64,000 nt of DNA, from contig CM044964.1 in assembly GCA_024516035.1 (NCBI GenBank), forward strand, positions 3,375,492 through 3,439,491, written 5' to 3'. Shown in pieces: positions 1 to 10,929 of the stretch. Made by a program: the position numbers and the translations under genes. The stretch is from Bactericera cockerelli. Taxonomy: Eukaryota; Arthropoda; Insecta; Hemiptera; Triozidae. The notes beneath the pieces are model-generated. The model was not told the origin of the DNA. It did not search any database and saw only the letters and a list, made by a program, of their open reading frames with translations. Position 1 is the first letter of the stretch, and each line of letters starts with the position of its first letter.

Positions 1-63
1 GGTGAGTGAGTGAGTGAGTGAGTGAGTGAGTGAGTGAGTGAGTGAGTGAGTGAGTGAGTGAGT

Positions 64-183
<120 letters not shown>

Positions 184-245
184 TGAGTGAGTGAGTGAGT
201 GAGTGAGTGAGTGAGTGAGTGAGTGAGTGAGTGAGAGGGAGAGAG

Positions 246-309
246 GAGTATGTGCACTGGACGAGTGGGGAACAAGGGACGAGCCACCTCCTTCTATGAT
301 CCTGACACG
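246..309 (+). pseudogene. vas: vasa motif VI exon, copy 2, with 14-base deletion
   Basis: This copy lacks the 14 bases that encode the RIGR part of motif VI and also has AAGGG in place of AGTGG. At 64 bases it would shift the reading frame if spliced in, and it loses the arginine finger region. The GTGAGT donor is intact. It is a dead copy, or a sequencing deletion. Confidence 0.8.
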
Positions 310-349
310 GTGAGTGAGTGAGTGAGTGAGTGAGTGAGTGAGTGAGTGA

Positions 350-463
<114 letters not shown>

Positions 464-510
464 TGAGTGAGTGAGTGAGTGAGTGAGTGAGTGAGTGAGT
501 GAGTGAGTGA

Positions 511-633
<123 letters not shown>

Positions 634-672
634 TGAGTGAGTGAGTGAGTGAGTGAGTGAGTGAGTGAGTGA

Positions 673-792
<120 letters not shown>

Positions 793-1117
793 TGAGTGAG
801 TGAGTGAGTGAGTGAGTGAGTGAGTGAGTGAGTGAGTGAGTGAGTGAGTGAGAGAGAGAGAGAGAGAGAGAGGGAGGGAGGGGAGAGAGAGTGTGAGAGG
901 GAGAGAGAGTGTGAGAGGGAGAGAGAGTTAGAGGGAGGGGAGAGAGGTTAGAGGGAGGGAGAGAGTTAGAGGGAGGGAGAGAGAGTTAGAGGGAGGGAGA
1001 GAGAGAGAGAGAGAGAAGAAGGAGAGAGAGAGAGAGAGAGGAAATAACCTTATTCCATTTCTGTTTACCTCAACCCATTGTGTCACCAAACTAACTTTAA
1101 CCCATCTCCCCCGCCAG

Positions 1118-1324
1118 GACCACGCCATAGCCCCGGACCTGTGCCGCATCCTGGAGCAGTCGGAACAGGAGGTGCCAGAGTTCCTGCGCTCAGGTGGCTC
1201 CCGTGGCGGCGGCGGCGGGGACTGGGGCGACGGCTTCGGAGCCCGCGACATCCGGCACAACCCGGACGCCAAGCCGAGCTTTGGCGCACCGGCCGCCACG
1301 GAGCCCGAGGAGGACTGGGGCTAG
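1118..1324 (+). CDS. vas: vasa (DDX4) terminal coding exon
   Basis: Vasa is an ATP-dependent DEAD-box RNA helicase of germ granules, acting in piRNA amplification and translational control. This exon follows the acceptor CCCATCTCCCCCGCCAG and encodes 68 residues ending at TAG (1322-1324). It holds the end of the second RecA domain (DHAIAPDLCRILEQ, then QEVPEFLRS) and a Gly/Arg-rich tail (SRGGGGGDWGDGFGARDIR). It finishes in the acidic-aromatic EPEEDWG that is typical of Vasa C-termini. Vasa is preferred over DDX3/belle because DPDTDHAIA, VPEFLR and the EEDW ending fit Vasa, whereas DDX3 reads NERN..ITKDLL and VPSWLE and ends in DWWG. The exon is much more GC-rich than its surroundings. A TAG-ended tail of this length agrees with a normal full C-terminus. 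Confidence 0.93.
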   Translation, partial: DHAIAPDLCRILEQSEQEVPEFLRSGGSRGGGGGDWGDGFGARDIRHNPDAKPSFGAPAATEPEEDWG

Positions 1325-2945
1325 ATAGCCGTCCGCCACTGGTGTGGGCTCCCTCTCCATCATCTATTCCTTTCTATCTAACCCACTTTTGTTTATTTTT
1401 GCTTCTCTGATGATGATATCCAAAGATAGTGTTGGAAGTTCCAAAGATAGTGTTGGAAGTGAGTTCACCAAAAATAAGACTCTGGTGTGGGCTCCCTCCA
1501 TCTTTTTCTCCTTTCCATCTAACCCACTTTTGTTTAATTTTGCTTCTCTGATGATGATATCCAAAGATATTGTTGGAAGTGTGTTCACCAAAAATAAGAC
1601 TCCGGTGTGGGCTCCCTCCATCTTTTTCTCCTTTCTATCTAACCCACTTTTGTTTAATTTTGCTTCTCTGATGATGATATCCAAAGATATTGTTGGAAGT
1701 GGGCTTCCTCCATCTTCATTCCTTTCTATCTAGCTAACCCACTTTTGTTTATTTTTGCTTCTCTGATGATGATATCCAAAGATATTGTTGGAAAAATAAT
1801 AATATAATAATAAGAAGTGTGAGTTCACCAAAAATAAGACTTATTTCTACACTGTTGGCTAAATATTTCTTACCAAAAAATATGATATCCAAAGATATTG
1901 TTGGAAGTGTGTTCATCAAAAGAAGACTTATTTGTTGGCTAAGTATTTTTTACCAAAAAATGAGACAGACTTATTTATACTGTTTGCTAAGTAAATTTAC
2001 GGCTCCCTCCATCTTTTTCTTTCTATCTAACCCACTTTTGTTTATTTTTGCTTCTCTGATGATGATATCCAAAGATAGTGTTGGAAGTGTGTTCACCAAA
2101 AATAAGACCCTTTCTATCTAACCTACTTTTGTTTATATAGCTTCTCTGATGTTAGATATCCAAAGATATTGTTGGAAGTGTGTTCACCAAAAATAAGACC
2201 CTTTCTATCTAACCTACTTTTGTTTATTTAGCTTCTCTGATGATGATATCCAAAGATAGTGTTGGAAGTGAGTTCACACCAAGAATAAGACTTATTTATA
2301 CACTGTTGGCTAAGGGTGTGGGCTCCCTCCATCATCTATTCCTTCTTTCTATCTAACCCACTTTTGTTTAATTTTGCTTCTCTGATGATATCCAAAGATA
2401 TTGTTGGAAGTGAGTTTACACCAAGAATAAGACTTATTTATACACTGTTGGCTAAGGGTGTGGGCTCCCTCCATCATCTATTCCTTCTTTCTATCTAACC
2501 CACTTTTGTTTAATTTTGCTTCTCTGATGATATCCAAAGATATTGTTGGAAGTGAGTTCACACCAAGAATAAGACTTATTTGTTGGCTAAGGACATTGTT
2601 GGCTAAGTATTTTTTACCAAAAAAAATGAGAGACTTATCTATACTGTTGGCTAAGTAAATTTACTGCTCCCTCCATCTTTTTCTTTCTATCCAACCCACT
2701 TTTGTTTATTTTTGCTTCTCTGATGATAGATATCCAAAGATATTGTTGGAAGTGTGTTCACCAAAAAGAAGACTTATTTTATACACTGTTGGCTAAGTAT
2801 TTTTTTCCCAAAAAGAGACTTATCTAAACGGTCGGCTAAGTAAATTTACCAAAAAATAAGACTTATGTACACGGTCGGCTAAGTAAATTTACCAAAAATA
2901 AGACTTATCTATACGGTCGGCTAAGTAAATTTACCAAGAATAACA
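1325..2945 (+). repeat. Tandem repeats in the vasa 3' flank / 3' UTR
   Basis: From the vasa stop codon onward, about ten diverged copies of a 90-150 base unit follow each other. Recognisable parts are GGTGTGGGCTCCCTCCATC, CTATCTAACCCACTTTTG, TTGCTTCTCTGATGATGATA, CCAAAGATATTGTTGGAAGT and GTTCACCAAAAATAAGAC. A second submotif (CACTGTTGGCTAAGTA, TTTACCAAAAA) joins after 1840 and dominates at 2760-2945. Because it begins at the stop codon, part of it may be transcribed as the vasa 3' UTR. No convincing poly(A) site was identified. Confidence 0.85.
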
Positions 2946-3965
2946 CATTTATGACTAGAATGTTCCACTATTCCATCACTTAAAGAGAGATGTTCTGTCC
3001 ATTGTGCTTTTTATTGATATCTGTGAAGTATTTTTATGACCATTTCTTTTTAATACGTTAAATGGATCAGTTTAATTTTATATTTGTACACTATTAAATA
3101 GTACAACAATCTTCAGATAGTGACCACAAATCTATTCCATAGGTCTTAGACCCATAGGTCTTATATCGTGTGAGGGATTTTTTTTTTTTTTTTTTTCTTG
3201 TAATGATTTACTCATCGAGGGGCTGGATAGAAGGGATTGGGGATTCTGTAGAGAAATGGCGCTGTTTGGGAGTTTTTTTTTCTTTTCTTGAAGGTAGGAA
3301 AATCAGAAAGGGAAGACATTTGGAGATGATAAAATAAGTGATTCCCTCTCTTTGTAAGACATGGAACTTTTTTTTTATACAGTGATTATTTTATTTTAAT
3401 TTTTGTTTTTTTGAAGAAATAGAAGAGAAGTGAGGAATGCTTGATATTTTTTTGCTCATGGTCCTCATTGATCTTAGTGACATATGCTATTTCAGTTTAA
3501 TTATAGTTAAATCTTAAAAAGAATGATTCACAGTGTAATGGTGTGTGTTATAGCGAGAGTGATGAATGAGGACTAGAGAGTTGAATTGAATTGGGTACTT
3601 GATTGATTTCAAAATAATTTTAGCTTTCTTTCCTTTTAGCCTACAACTCGAAGAGTTTTTTTACCAACTAATCCTTAGAGAGCATATAGAGAATCTCTTG
3701 CTTATTATTATTTTCTAAGAATCTTCTTTTTCTTTACCTTACCCCGTTCAAACGGGGTCTTAAGAATAATCCTCATTAATCCTCAAAACTGAAAAGGTGC
3801 ACCAACTTATTCTTGATCTATATTAGGTTTAGCTTCACGGTATTGTAAATTCTCATGTTATAACATTCTTTATTTTTAGAAGTAAAAACGCACTATTTTC
3901 AACTACCTACTTTAGAAGAAGGAACTTTTCTTTATAAGTAGAAACTTGTGTTTCTATTTTTTTTA
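2946..3965. other. AT-rich DNA, no gene seen
   Basis: This is AT-rich sequence with short T-runs and no conserved coding motif, SINE head or splice-flanked GC-rich block. It is probably vasa downstream flank or KCNQ intron. Confidence 0.5.
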
Positions 3966-3969
3966 CCAG

Positions 3970-4275
3970 AAATTTATTCCAACTTCCCATTAAATGGAGT
4001 GATTTATTCCAATAATTTTCTCTACATCATATTGAGTATTTTATTTTTTTGGCTTTCTTTAAGTGGCACGGTTCTCACGTGTGAGCTCTTTCACTCGACC
4101 ACATTCATTCCCGTAACCTATTCCGGAAAGTTTTGCCCATTGAGTGCAGTAATTTATTCCAATAATTTACTCTAGAACCATTTGCCCGCTAAAGAGAGTA
4201 ACTCATTCCAGTTAATTATTCTAGAAAGTTTTGCCCACTAAGTGCAGCAATCTATTCCAATAATTTACTCTAAAC
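3970..4275 (+). repeat. Degenerate minisatellite
   Basis: Three to five diverged units of roughly 65-130 bases repeat the words ATTTATTCCAATAATTT, CTCTAGAA and TTTTGCCCA(C/T)TRAGTGCAG. The short reading frames here are a product of the repetition. Confidence 0.7.
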
Positions 4276-4617
4276 CGGAGTGACTTGGCACCAAATAATT
4301 TCAGAATTATTCCACGGTAAAAAAAAGGAGAATGCTTACAAAAATGAGAAAAGTGTTTTTTTTTTAATTGGGATTAACGTAGCTTTCAACTGCATTGTCA
4401 TATCACGACAGTGTGGTTTTTCTAATTTCACTCTGTCCAACACTTCTCACGTGATGAAAATTAATACATAAATTGCATTTAACTCAAATAAAATTACTAT
4501 CATAAATATCATGGTACTTTCTTTCTCTCTCTGTCTTATTTTCAACCTTTATTTTGTTTATAATCTTTAGGCTGAAAATGATTAAATATTCCCCGATGTG
4601 TGAAGTGTGGATTGAGA

Positions 4618-4800
4618 GCTCTTCAGACGAGAATCTTGCACACTATTCCCACCCAGTGCATGCATTTTTCCTCATTATTTTAAGTTTGAGACCACATAAT
4701 AATAAGACTCTGAGGGTTATGCTTTGAGAAAATGTTTTGAGCATTAACCTCATCTGTTGATTACCTTCCACTAAAGAGTGTTATTATTATTATTTTATGC
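4618..4800 (+). mobile_element. SINE family F fragment (GTGCACTGG-headed)
   Basis: The body CCCAGTGCATGCATTTTTCC, the CACATAATAATAAGACTCT block and a TTATTATTATTATT tail match the copies at 22922-23110 and 58265-58506. The tRNA-like head is lost. Confidence 0.7.
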
Positions 4801-5330
4801 TCAATGAGTGTGTGTGCAAAATGGAGTGTGCACTTACATTACTCGAAGATATTTAATCATTTCAGCCTTGTTATTATTATTACTAATTTTCGTGTAAATA
4901 CGTTTATATAGAATGTTTCTCAAGTGATTTTTGTACAATTTTGATTTTATTTTTGATTCTTGTGTTTATTTTTTACCTCTAAAATTGAATAAATTTTCAG
5001 TGACCCATTGAACATAGTCCATATACTATTGATTCTTTTTTTTTCGAGGATAGACCTTGTAGCTCCAACATAAAAACGTTGGACTTATAAAGTATAGATT
5101 GGTGGTTTGAGCACCTATGACTTTTGTGTGTGAGTGATTGTCTTGAACAAAAATATCGTCACAGACCGGCATTAAACGCTTGGAAAACTGCAAGCTAGCT
5201 TGGCTTGTTAGGATCATACATGTATTTCATTTGAAATAATAGTCAAATAATACATATGTCTAAAATATATCTGAATAGCCCTACTTCGCCAGACCAGAAA
5301 AGTTCTTCTTTTTTCACTATGATGGGTTGC
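4801..5330. other. AT-rich DNA, no gene seen
   Basis: Nothing beyond simple AT-rich sequence was recognised. The short frame on the minus strand near 5026-5217 has no known motif. Confidence 0.4.
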
Positions 5331-5466
5331 CGACCTCAGTAGCTTGATCGATAAGGCGGCGGACTTGTAACCTGGAGGTCGGTGGTTCAAGTCGCGGTTT
5401 CAGTGTAAATTTAAGTAAAGCTAGTTGAAGTAGTTGTGATATCACGAAAGTGATAAGCACAAATAT
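5331..5466 (+). mobile_element. SINE family D (CGACCTCAGTAG-headed, tRNA-derived)
   Basis: The head GACCTCAGTAGCTTGATCGA serves as A box region, and GGTCGGTGGTTCAAGTC serves as B box region. The conserved body ends in TAGTTGTGATATCACGAAAG. Sister copies lie at 14569, 36580, 38368(-), 40545(-), 58570 and 58728. Confidence 0.85.
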
Positions 5467-6145
5467 GATAACTTTTTTTAAAACTGTTGGGTCACTTAAA
5501 TGTCCATGGTCATTTTGTTTTTTGTTTTTTCAGGTGTTATGGTAAAGATTTATTTTTTGTTAATGAGACTCTCCAAAGTAGTTTCATTACATTTTTAAAA
5601 ATTGAATTGAGCTTTGTTCACAAGTTAAACATTGTTTTTGTTATAATTTGAAGGGAAAGTATTTTCATCCCATGAAAATTTATGTTCACAATTTTGAGTA
5701 GAAAACATTTTTAACCAATGAAAATTAATTTTTGATCACTACTTAATAGTTGATTTTGTTTGGTGGAAAGTTGATTTTTCTGTGTAATACTGTCAACTTT
5801 ACTTGATTTTGTTGGTTATTATTATCAACACTTTGAAACAACTTGAATTTGATTTGAACTTGGTGCATATTCAATCACCTGTTTTGTTTATTCTACTCAA
5901 ATTGATTTAGGATAAACATTGTAAAATGTTGGTACCTTATGATAGGTATACCTAAGTTTAGAATTATCTTAAAGTGTTTTTTTTACCATTTTTCTCCTCC
6001 TTGGTTTTACCATTTTGAATTTGTACCAATAAATTCTTGTGCCTTTGTAGGGATCACTAACTTTAGTAGTGTGTGCAGTCCTGGTGCTGAAATACCAATT
6101 AGTTTACAGGTAGTTTCCTCCAAGAAAAAATATTTCTTTTTCTGA
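5467..6145. other. AT-rich DNA, no gene seen
   Basis: The sequence is AT-rich with many T-runs. No domain, repeat head or splice-flanked GC-rich exon is visible. Confidence 0.4.
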
Positions 6146-6146
6146 A

Positions 6147-6676
6147 GGAATTGGTAGAACGCCGATTATCTAAACTAATTCTAATTATCTAATCTGAACA
6201 CTGGGGTCGATTCGAAAATTCGGGTAATCAGACTGGTAACAAAGAAAAACAATCACACATAGAATAAAACTTTATTAAGTTTAAGAAACACAGAGTAGAG
6301 CTTTTAAATTTATCCGACCCGGTAGGTCAGTGGTAAAGACGGCACTCTGTGAATTCAGAGATTTCAGAAGTCGCGGGTTCGAAACCCAGCCGGGACATGA
6401 CAAGTTATCCACCCATTTGGAATTTTTACCACATAATAATACGTCTTGGGCTTACTGCTGGAATAATGGCAGTTAATAGTTTTAATCGGTCAATATAAGT
6501 AAGACGACATTATTATTATTATTATTATTATTATCATCATCATCATCATCTGAAAGTCAAAACCGAATACTGAGCAACACGTAAAATAAAAAGTACATTT
6601 AAGAAAAATTCTACAGTAACGCTCACTTGAACATCTCGATCAGCGTAAGACCGATCGGATAATCGGCGTTCTACTG
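6147..6676. mobile_element. pogo/Tigger-like MITE interrupted by a SINE
   Basis: Inverted ends GGTAGAACGCCGATTATC (6150 region) and GATAATCGGCGTTCTACTG (6658-6676) face each other. CAGTAGAAC(C/G)...GATTATC is the characteristic end of pogo/Tigger Tc1-mariner elements. The right end is followed by TA, as expected for a TA target; the left-most bases are eroded. No transposase is present. A family C SINE occupies the middle. Confidence 0.75.
6313..6552 (+). mobile_element. SINE family C (CCCGGTAGCTCAG-headed, tRNA-derived)
   Basis: The A box region GGTAGGTCAGTGGTAAAG and B box region GCGGGTTCGAAACCCAGC stand 40-50 bases apart. They are followed by CATAATAATACGTCTTGGGC, GGAATAATGGCAGTTAATAG and an (ATT)n(ATC)n tail. 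It lies inside the pogo-like MITE and so is younger than it. Confidence 0.9.
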
Positions 6677-7562
6677 TACGTCTTTTGAAAGAAGATTTTG
6701 TTGTAAAATAATTATCTATAAAAATTGTTCAAAGATTTTTTTTTTGTATACAGTATGTATACATTTTTGTATTACTTCCTAAAAAGTGGTTTGAAGTGGT
6801 CATTGTTTTATTAGGATGCTAGCTTTTTTGAGATTAATTATTTTACCTTAGGTGGTTTCAAAAGATATGTAGAAATAATGTGAAATGAGTTCAATCTATG
6901 TAAATCAATTGAGGTGAGCTATGAACAGTTTGTGCTCCGGTTGAATTAATAAACGGAAGACAACAACTCATTTGCTCTTCAGTCATTCCTGAGAATCATG
7001 GAAATCTATCAAAAAGTTTAACTTCAATTCCAACTCTGAAATTCTCTCGAAATATTTGTAGGAAACAACCACCGTTTTGTTGAAAAACCACCTTGAAAAT
7101 ACCTCATTTGCTGTTGGGTAAAACTAAAAATTTACATCTCACTCGTAAAATAACCTTGTAAGATCTTGTTGGGTAGAACTAAAAAATTACATCTCACTTG
7201 TAAGATCTTAACGTTTAACATCCACCTTAAAAAACACCTTGTACAACATTTTTTACACAAGACGACGCGACGCCTCTTCTAAATGGACTTGTCTTGAAAG
7301 TCAAACTCTAAAATGTTACTCATTTTTATTATGATATATTACACTCAATTACATGTTTTTATTTTTTCATTACAAAAAATTGAAGAAAATTAATATAAAA
7401 AGAAAAAAAAAGATTAAAAATGACATTACATTGCTTGTGTTTTTTTTTTCTCGACTGTTTTACATTTATGGCCGGGTTGAGACTCAACTGCTGGGTCCCA
7501 GCTCGATGTTCCTTTAGAGCTCTATGACAATCTCTTCCTCCCAACTATAGTTTGTTATTGAA
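6677..7562. other. AT-rich DNA with a short tandem duplication
   Basis: There is no gene. At 7115-7210 a block of about 55 bases containing TGTTGGGTAAAACTAAAAA and TTACATCTCACT occurs twice in tandem with small differences. Confidence 0.5.
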
Positions 7563-7565
7563 AGA

Positions 7566-7792
7566 ATACGCCCTCCGTGGCGTAATGGTTGTGACTACTG
7601 CCCGTAGTTCAGAGATACCGAGTTCGATCCCCGGTTGGAGCAGACTTTTCGAAGAAAACTGTTCCCTCCAGACTCGTGAGGTTGGCATTTCCGAGGTTAA
7701 TGCGGGTAGCTGGTACGATTGCCAGCGAGTGGAGGGTAAAACCCCCGTCCTGTCTATCTATTAAAACCAAATAGAATCAACTGGTCAAAATA
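7566..7792 (+). mobile_element. SINE family B (CCTCCGTGGCGTAA-headed, tRNA-derived)
   Basis: The tRNA-like head CCTCCGTGGCGTAATGGTTG and B box GAGTTCGATCCCCGGT are followed by the body GGTTAATGCGGGTAGCTGGT and GAGTGGAGGGTAAAACCCCC. Its 3' tail resumes beyond the foldback element at 9415. The same tail is uninterrupted in the minus-strand copy near 59200-59310. Confidence 0.9.
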
Positions 7793-9414
7793 CAGGGTGT
7801 CCCACCAAACTTGGACACCTCAAATTACTCGGCCCCTGAAAGAGTTTTTGAAAAATAAAAATCTTAGGGTACATGTCCTTATTATGCGGTTTCAGTCATG
7901 AAATTTTTTTTATACAGGGTGGTTCAAAAGTCAGAAATTGAGGTGTCAACTTTCGATTTTTAAATGGATCGACCTGAATTTTATTTGATAATTTTACTTC
8001 TAAATGGTGTCTGAGTACTTTTTTAAACAAAAATATTATATACAGGTGGTTTTTTTTCGACCAATTTTTTTTCTTAATCTCGAATAACTCAAGTTCCTTT
8101 AATTTTTTCGATATCAAGAATAGAAAGTGTTTGTGTAATGAAACACGTACTTTCAATTGGCATCAAATTTTCTTCTACAGGGTGGTTCACAAGTGAAATA
8201 ATGTCTTGATTTTTTTTAAATCCGAGTTTTTTTAATTTTTTATTTAGGATTAATAATTCTCGCCTAATTTTACACCTTTTTTGTAGTCATATCGAAAAAC
8301 AAAACTAAAGTGTTGTACAGGGTGAGACATAATTTTTTTGCAACACCCTGTATATGGGCAGTCAAAGAGACGTAAAATTAAATAGAAAGACTAAATATGC
8401 AATAAAAACTTCGATATTTAATGATATTAAAAAGTTATGGTGTTTTAACTAATATTGTCACATGGACCACCCTGTAGATGTTTTCTTAAACCATCATATG
8501 GGTAGTCGAAATTGTCTAAAATTCAACGAGGAGTCCAAATCTGAATGAAAAAAACGAATTCAAAAAGCCATTTCAATTTTGTGTCTACACCTACCTACTT
8601 TTTATTTCAAGTTTTAAAATCATTCATTGTAGACACCAAATTGAAAATGGCTTCAAATTTTATGTTTTTTACTTGTTTTTTCCGCATGATTCGAAGTCTT
8701 CGTTGAATTTTATACAACTTCGAGTACCCACATGATAGTTTAAGATAATATCTACAGGGTGGTCCATGCGACAATATTAGTTAAAACACCATAACTTTTT
8801 AATATCATTAAAAATCGAAGTTTTTCTTGCATATTTAGTCTTCTTATTTAAACAGGGTGTTGCAAAAAAATTATGTCTCACCCTGTACAACACTTTAGTT
8901 TTGTTTTTCAATATGACTGCAAAAAAATGTGTAAAATTAGGCGAGAATAATTAATCCTAAATAAAAAATTAAAAAAACTCGGTTTTAAAAAAAATCAAGT
9001 CATTATTTCACTTGTGAACCACCCTGTAGAAAAAAATTTGATGCCAATTGAAAGTACGTGTTTTCATTACACAAACACTTTCTATTCTTGATATCGAAAA
9101 AATTAAAGGAACTTGAGTTATTCGAGATTAAGAAAAAAAATTGGTCGAAAAAAAACCACCCTGTATGTAATATTTTTGTTTAAAAAAGTACTCAGACACC
9201 ATTTAGAAGTAAAATTATCAGATAAAATTCAGGTCGATCCATTTAAAAATCGAAAGTTGACACCTCAATTTCTGACTTTTGAACCACCCTGTATAAAAAA
9301 AATTTCATGACTAAAACCGCATAATTAGGGCATGTACCCTAGGATTTTTTATTTTTCAAAAACTCTTTCAGGGGCCGAGTAATTTGAGGTGTCCAAGTTT
9401 GGTGGGACACCCTG
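7793..9414. mobile_element. 1622 bp foldback element with CAGGGTG ends
   Basis: The left arm (7793 to about 8590) and right arm (about 8615 to 9414) are near-perfect inverted copies around a centre near 8603. The termini are CAGGGTGTCCCACC and GGTGGGACACCCTG, flanked by TA on both sides (7791-7792 and 9415-9416), as for Tc1/mariner-type insertion. Inside each arm the terminal-like word ACAGGGTG(G/A) recurs every 100-170 bases (near 7914, 8178, 8317, and mirrored). The similar peptides readable from both arms only reflect the palindrome; no transposase was found. Confidence 0.92.
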
Positions 9415-9436
9415 TAGATCTAATTAGGTCGCTGTG

Positions 9437-9468
<32 letters not shown>

Positions 9469-9560
9469 GATATTGATTTACAAAGGAGACTTAACAATCA
9501 GAGTCCTTATTCGATCGCAGTGTCAGGGTTTCACTGAAAACCCTGCAACCAGATCAGATA
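9415..9560. mobile_element. SINE B tail carrying a small poly(A) retroposed insert
   Basis: TAGATCTAATTAGGTCGC and, later, CAGGGTTTCACTG to CAGATCAGATA match the 59200-59265 tail in reverse complement. Between them a T-run of about 29 bases and some 47 more bases (9437-9512) are extra. They are flanked by GGTCGCTGTG (9427-9436) and GATCGCAGTG (9513-9522), a possible imperfect target duplication of a minus-strand poly(A) insert. Confidence 0.55.
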
Positions 9561-10470
9561 CGAGGTTTGGCTATTAAGTTCGTAGACGCGAGCCGCTACG
9601 CTAAAGCTGTCCATGCTAGGAAGATATGATGAACATATTTAGAAAGCTTCAAGTCTTGTGTTTTGATTGATAGCTGTCACATGCCTGTACTGTAATTAGT
9701 TCTGTTGTAGGTAATAGCCCGATGCGCAAGACACCTTTTTTAATTTTGCCGGAATTATGATTGATACAAACGTTGAGCAACGAGTGATTATTGGATTTTA
9801 CGTAAAACTTTTTTTTTGTTAAAGACAGTGTACCAGGAGTCATGTTTGAAAAGATCAACGCTTTATAAGTGCTTTAAACGGTTTCAAGGTGGTCAGGAAG
9901 ATGTTGAGGACGATCCACGTCCTGGTCGCCCCCAAACCTCGAAAACTGACGAAAACATTGAAAAAATTGGTGTTATGATTCGTTTCTGACCGTAAATTAA
10001 CTCTAGGACTATTGGCTGATACACTTAAATTTAATAGATAATGTGTGAGACAAATTTTGCACGAAAATTTCAACATGACAAAAGTTTGCGCAAAAATGGT
10101 GCCATGCGCCAGTCCACAGTGCCTTCTCCGTGAAGACGTTCCTATCCAAGTACAACATCCCAGTGTTGGAACACCCTCTTTAATCACCCGACCTGGCTCC
10201 GTGCGACTTTTACTTATTCCCAAAAATCAAATCTATCCTGAAAGGTACCAGATTTGACAGCGTAAATGACGTTAAGAAAAAACCGGCAAAAGTCTTGAAA
10301 GGCCTCACACAAAATGACCTTCACCACTGTTTCGATCAATGAAAAATTTGCTTAGAACGTTGTAGGGATAGAGGAGGGGAGTACATTGAAGGGGATAACT
10401 ACTAAAATTGGGTAAGTTAAACACACATCGTTTTATGGAAAGAGTCTACGAACTTAATAGCCAAACCTCG
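9561..10470 (+). mobile_element. mariner element, deleted and inactive
   Basis: The 28-base inverted ends start CGAGGTTTGGCTATTAAG and end in CTTAATAGCCAAACCTCG, flanked by TA (9559-9560, 10471-10472). A full mariner is about 1.3 kb; this copy is 910 bp. The element lies in the SINE B tail. The paralogous tail near 59205 has the same CAGATAATAA context without it. Confidence 0.93.
9845..10381 (+). pseudogene. mariner transposase remnant
   Basis: Transposase moves the element by cutting and pasting at TA. Conceptual + strand translation in shifting frames shows the N-terminal DNA-binding part (CFKRFQGGQEDVEDDPRPGR, then a stop after IGVMIRF). After a gap comes the C-terminal part (SPDLAPCDFYLFPKIKS, LKGTRFDSV, ERCRDRGGEYIEGD). 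The segment between about 10100 and 10130 is missing. In intact mariners it carries the first catalytic Asp region and the loops before the SPDLAPxD motif. Stops and frameshifts make it non-functional. Confidence 0.9.
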
Positions 10471-10508
10471 TATACAAATAATGTAGTAATGTGTGGCACT
10501 GGACTCAC

Positions 10509-10635
10509 CGATGATGCAGATGGGTTTCCGGATGAAGCGGAAGCGCCCCAGTACGCCCATGTACTTGGAGCGGCACCCGGCGGACCAGAGGCGTATGGTG
10601 TACTCTACGCCGAAGAAAACCACCAGACAGATTTC
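10509..10635 (-). CDS. KCNQ: KCNQ (Kv7) potassium channel exon: S2 to start of S3
   Basis: KCNQ channels are tetrameric voltage-gated K+ channels of the plasma membrane that carry slow M-type currents. Read on the minus strand, the exon is bounded by the acceptor TTTCTCTGTTCCAG and the donor GTGAGT. Its 42 codons plus one base read [31 protein letters not shown] and [11 protein letters not shown]. This is S2, the S2-S3 linker and the start of S3, with E and R of the voltage-sensor charge network present. The length of 127 bases equals the equivalent vertebrate KCNQ1 exon as I recall it, including the phase-1 end that would complete an Asp codon. VEY and SKYMG resemble insect KCNQ. It lies between a mariner and a 5S SINE. 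No indel or stop is seen. Confidence 0.95.
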
Positions 10636-10695
10636 CTGGAACAGAGAAATAAAATTGGGCTAAATGAAATATTAATGTAGAATAGACATCTCCTT

Positions 10696-10929
10696 GGCAT
10701 GTTGAATACACCGGTTCCCTTCAGAACACCGAAGTTAAGCGACATCCAGCGAGGTTAAGACTTGGATGGGTGACCATTCAAATTCTAATTCTCGTGACGC
10801 TGGCTTTTCCCGCCCCACTCAGGCTGGGTGAGGTCAATGTGAGTAGCAGGTTTGTGAGTTTCCTGCGAATGGAGGGTAAAACCCCCGTCGTGATATGACC
10901 ATGGCAGTTGAAAGCGACGTTAAACCCCA

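Noticed and set aside
7896..9310. Frames sharing a peptide on both strands of the foldback
   Set aside because: The same peptide from both arms follows from the palindrome; no domain is visible.
9561..10470. Active mariner
   Set aside because: Internal deletion, several stops and frameshifts, only 910 bp.
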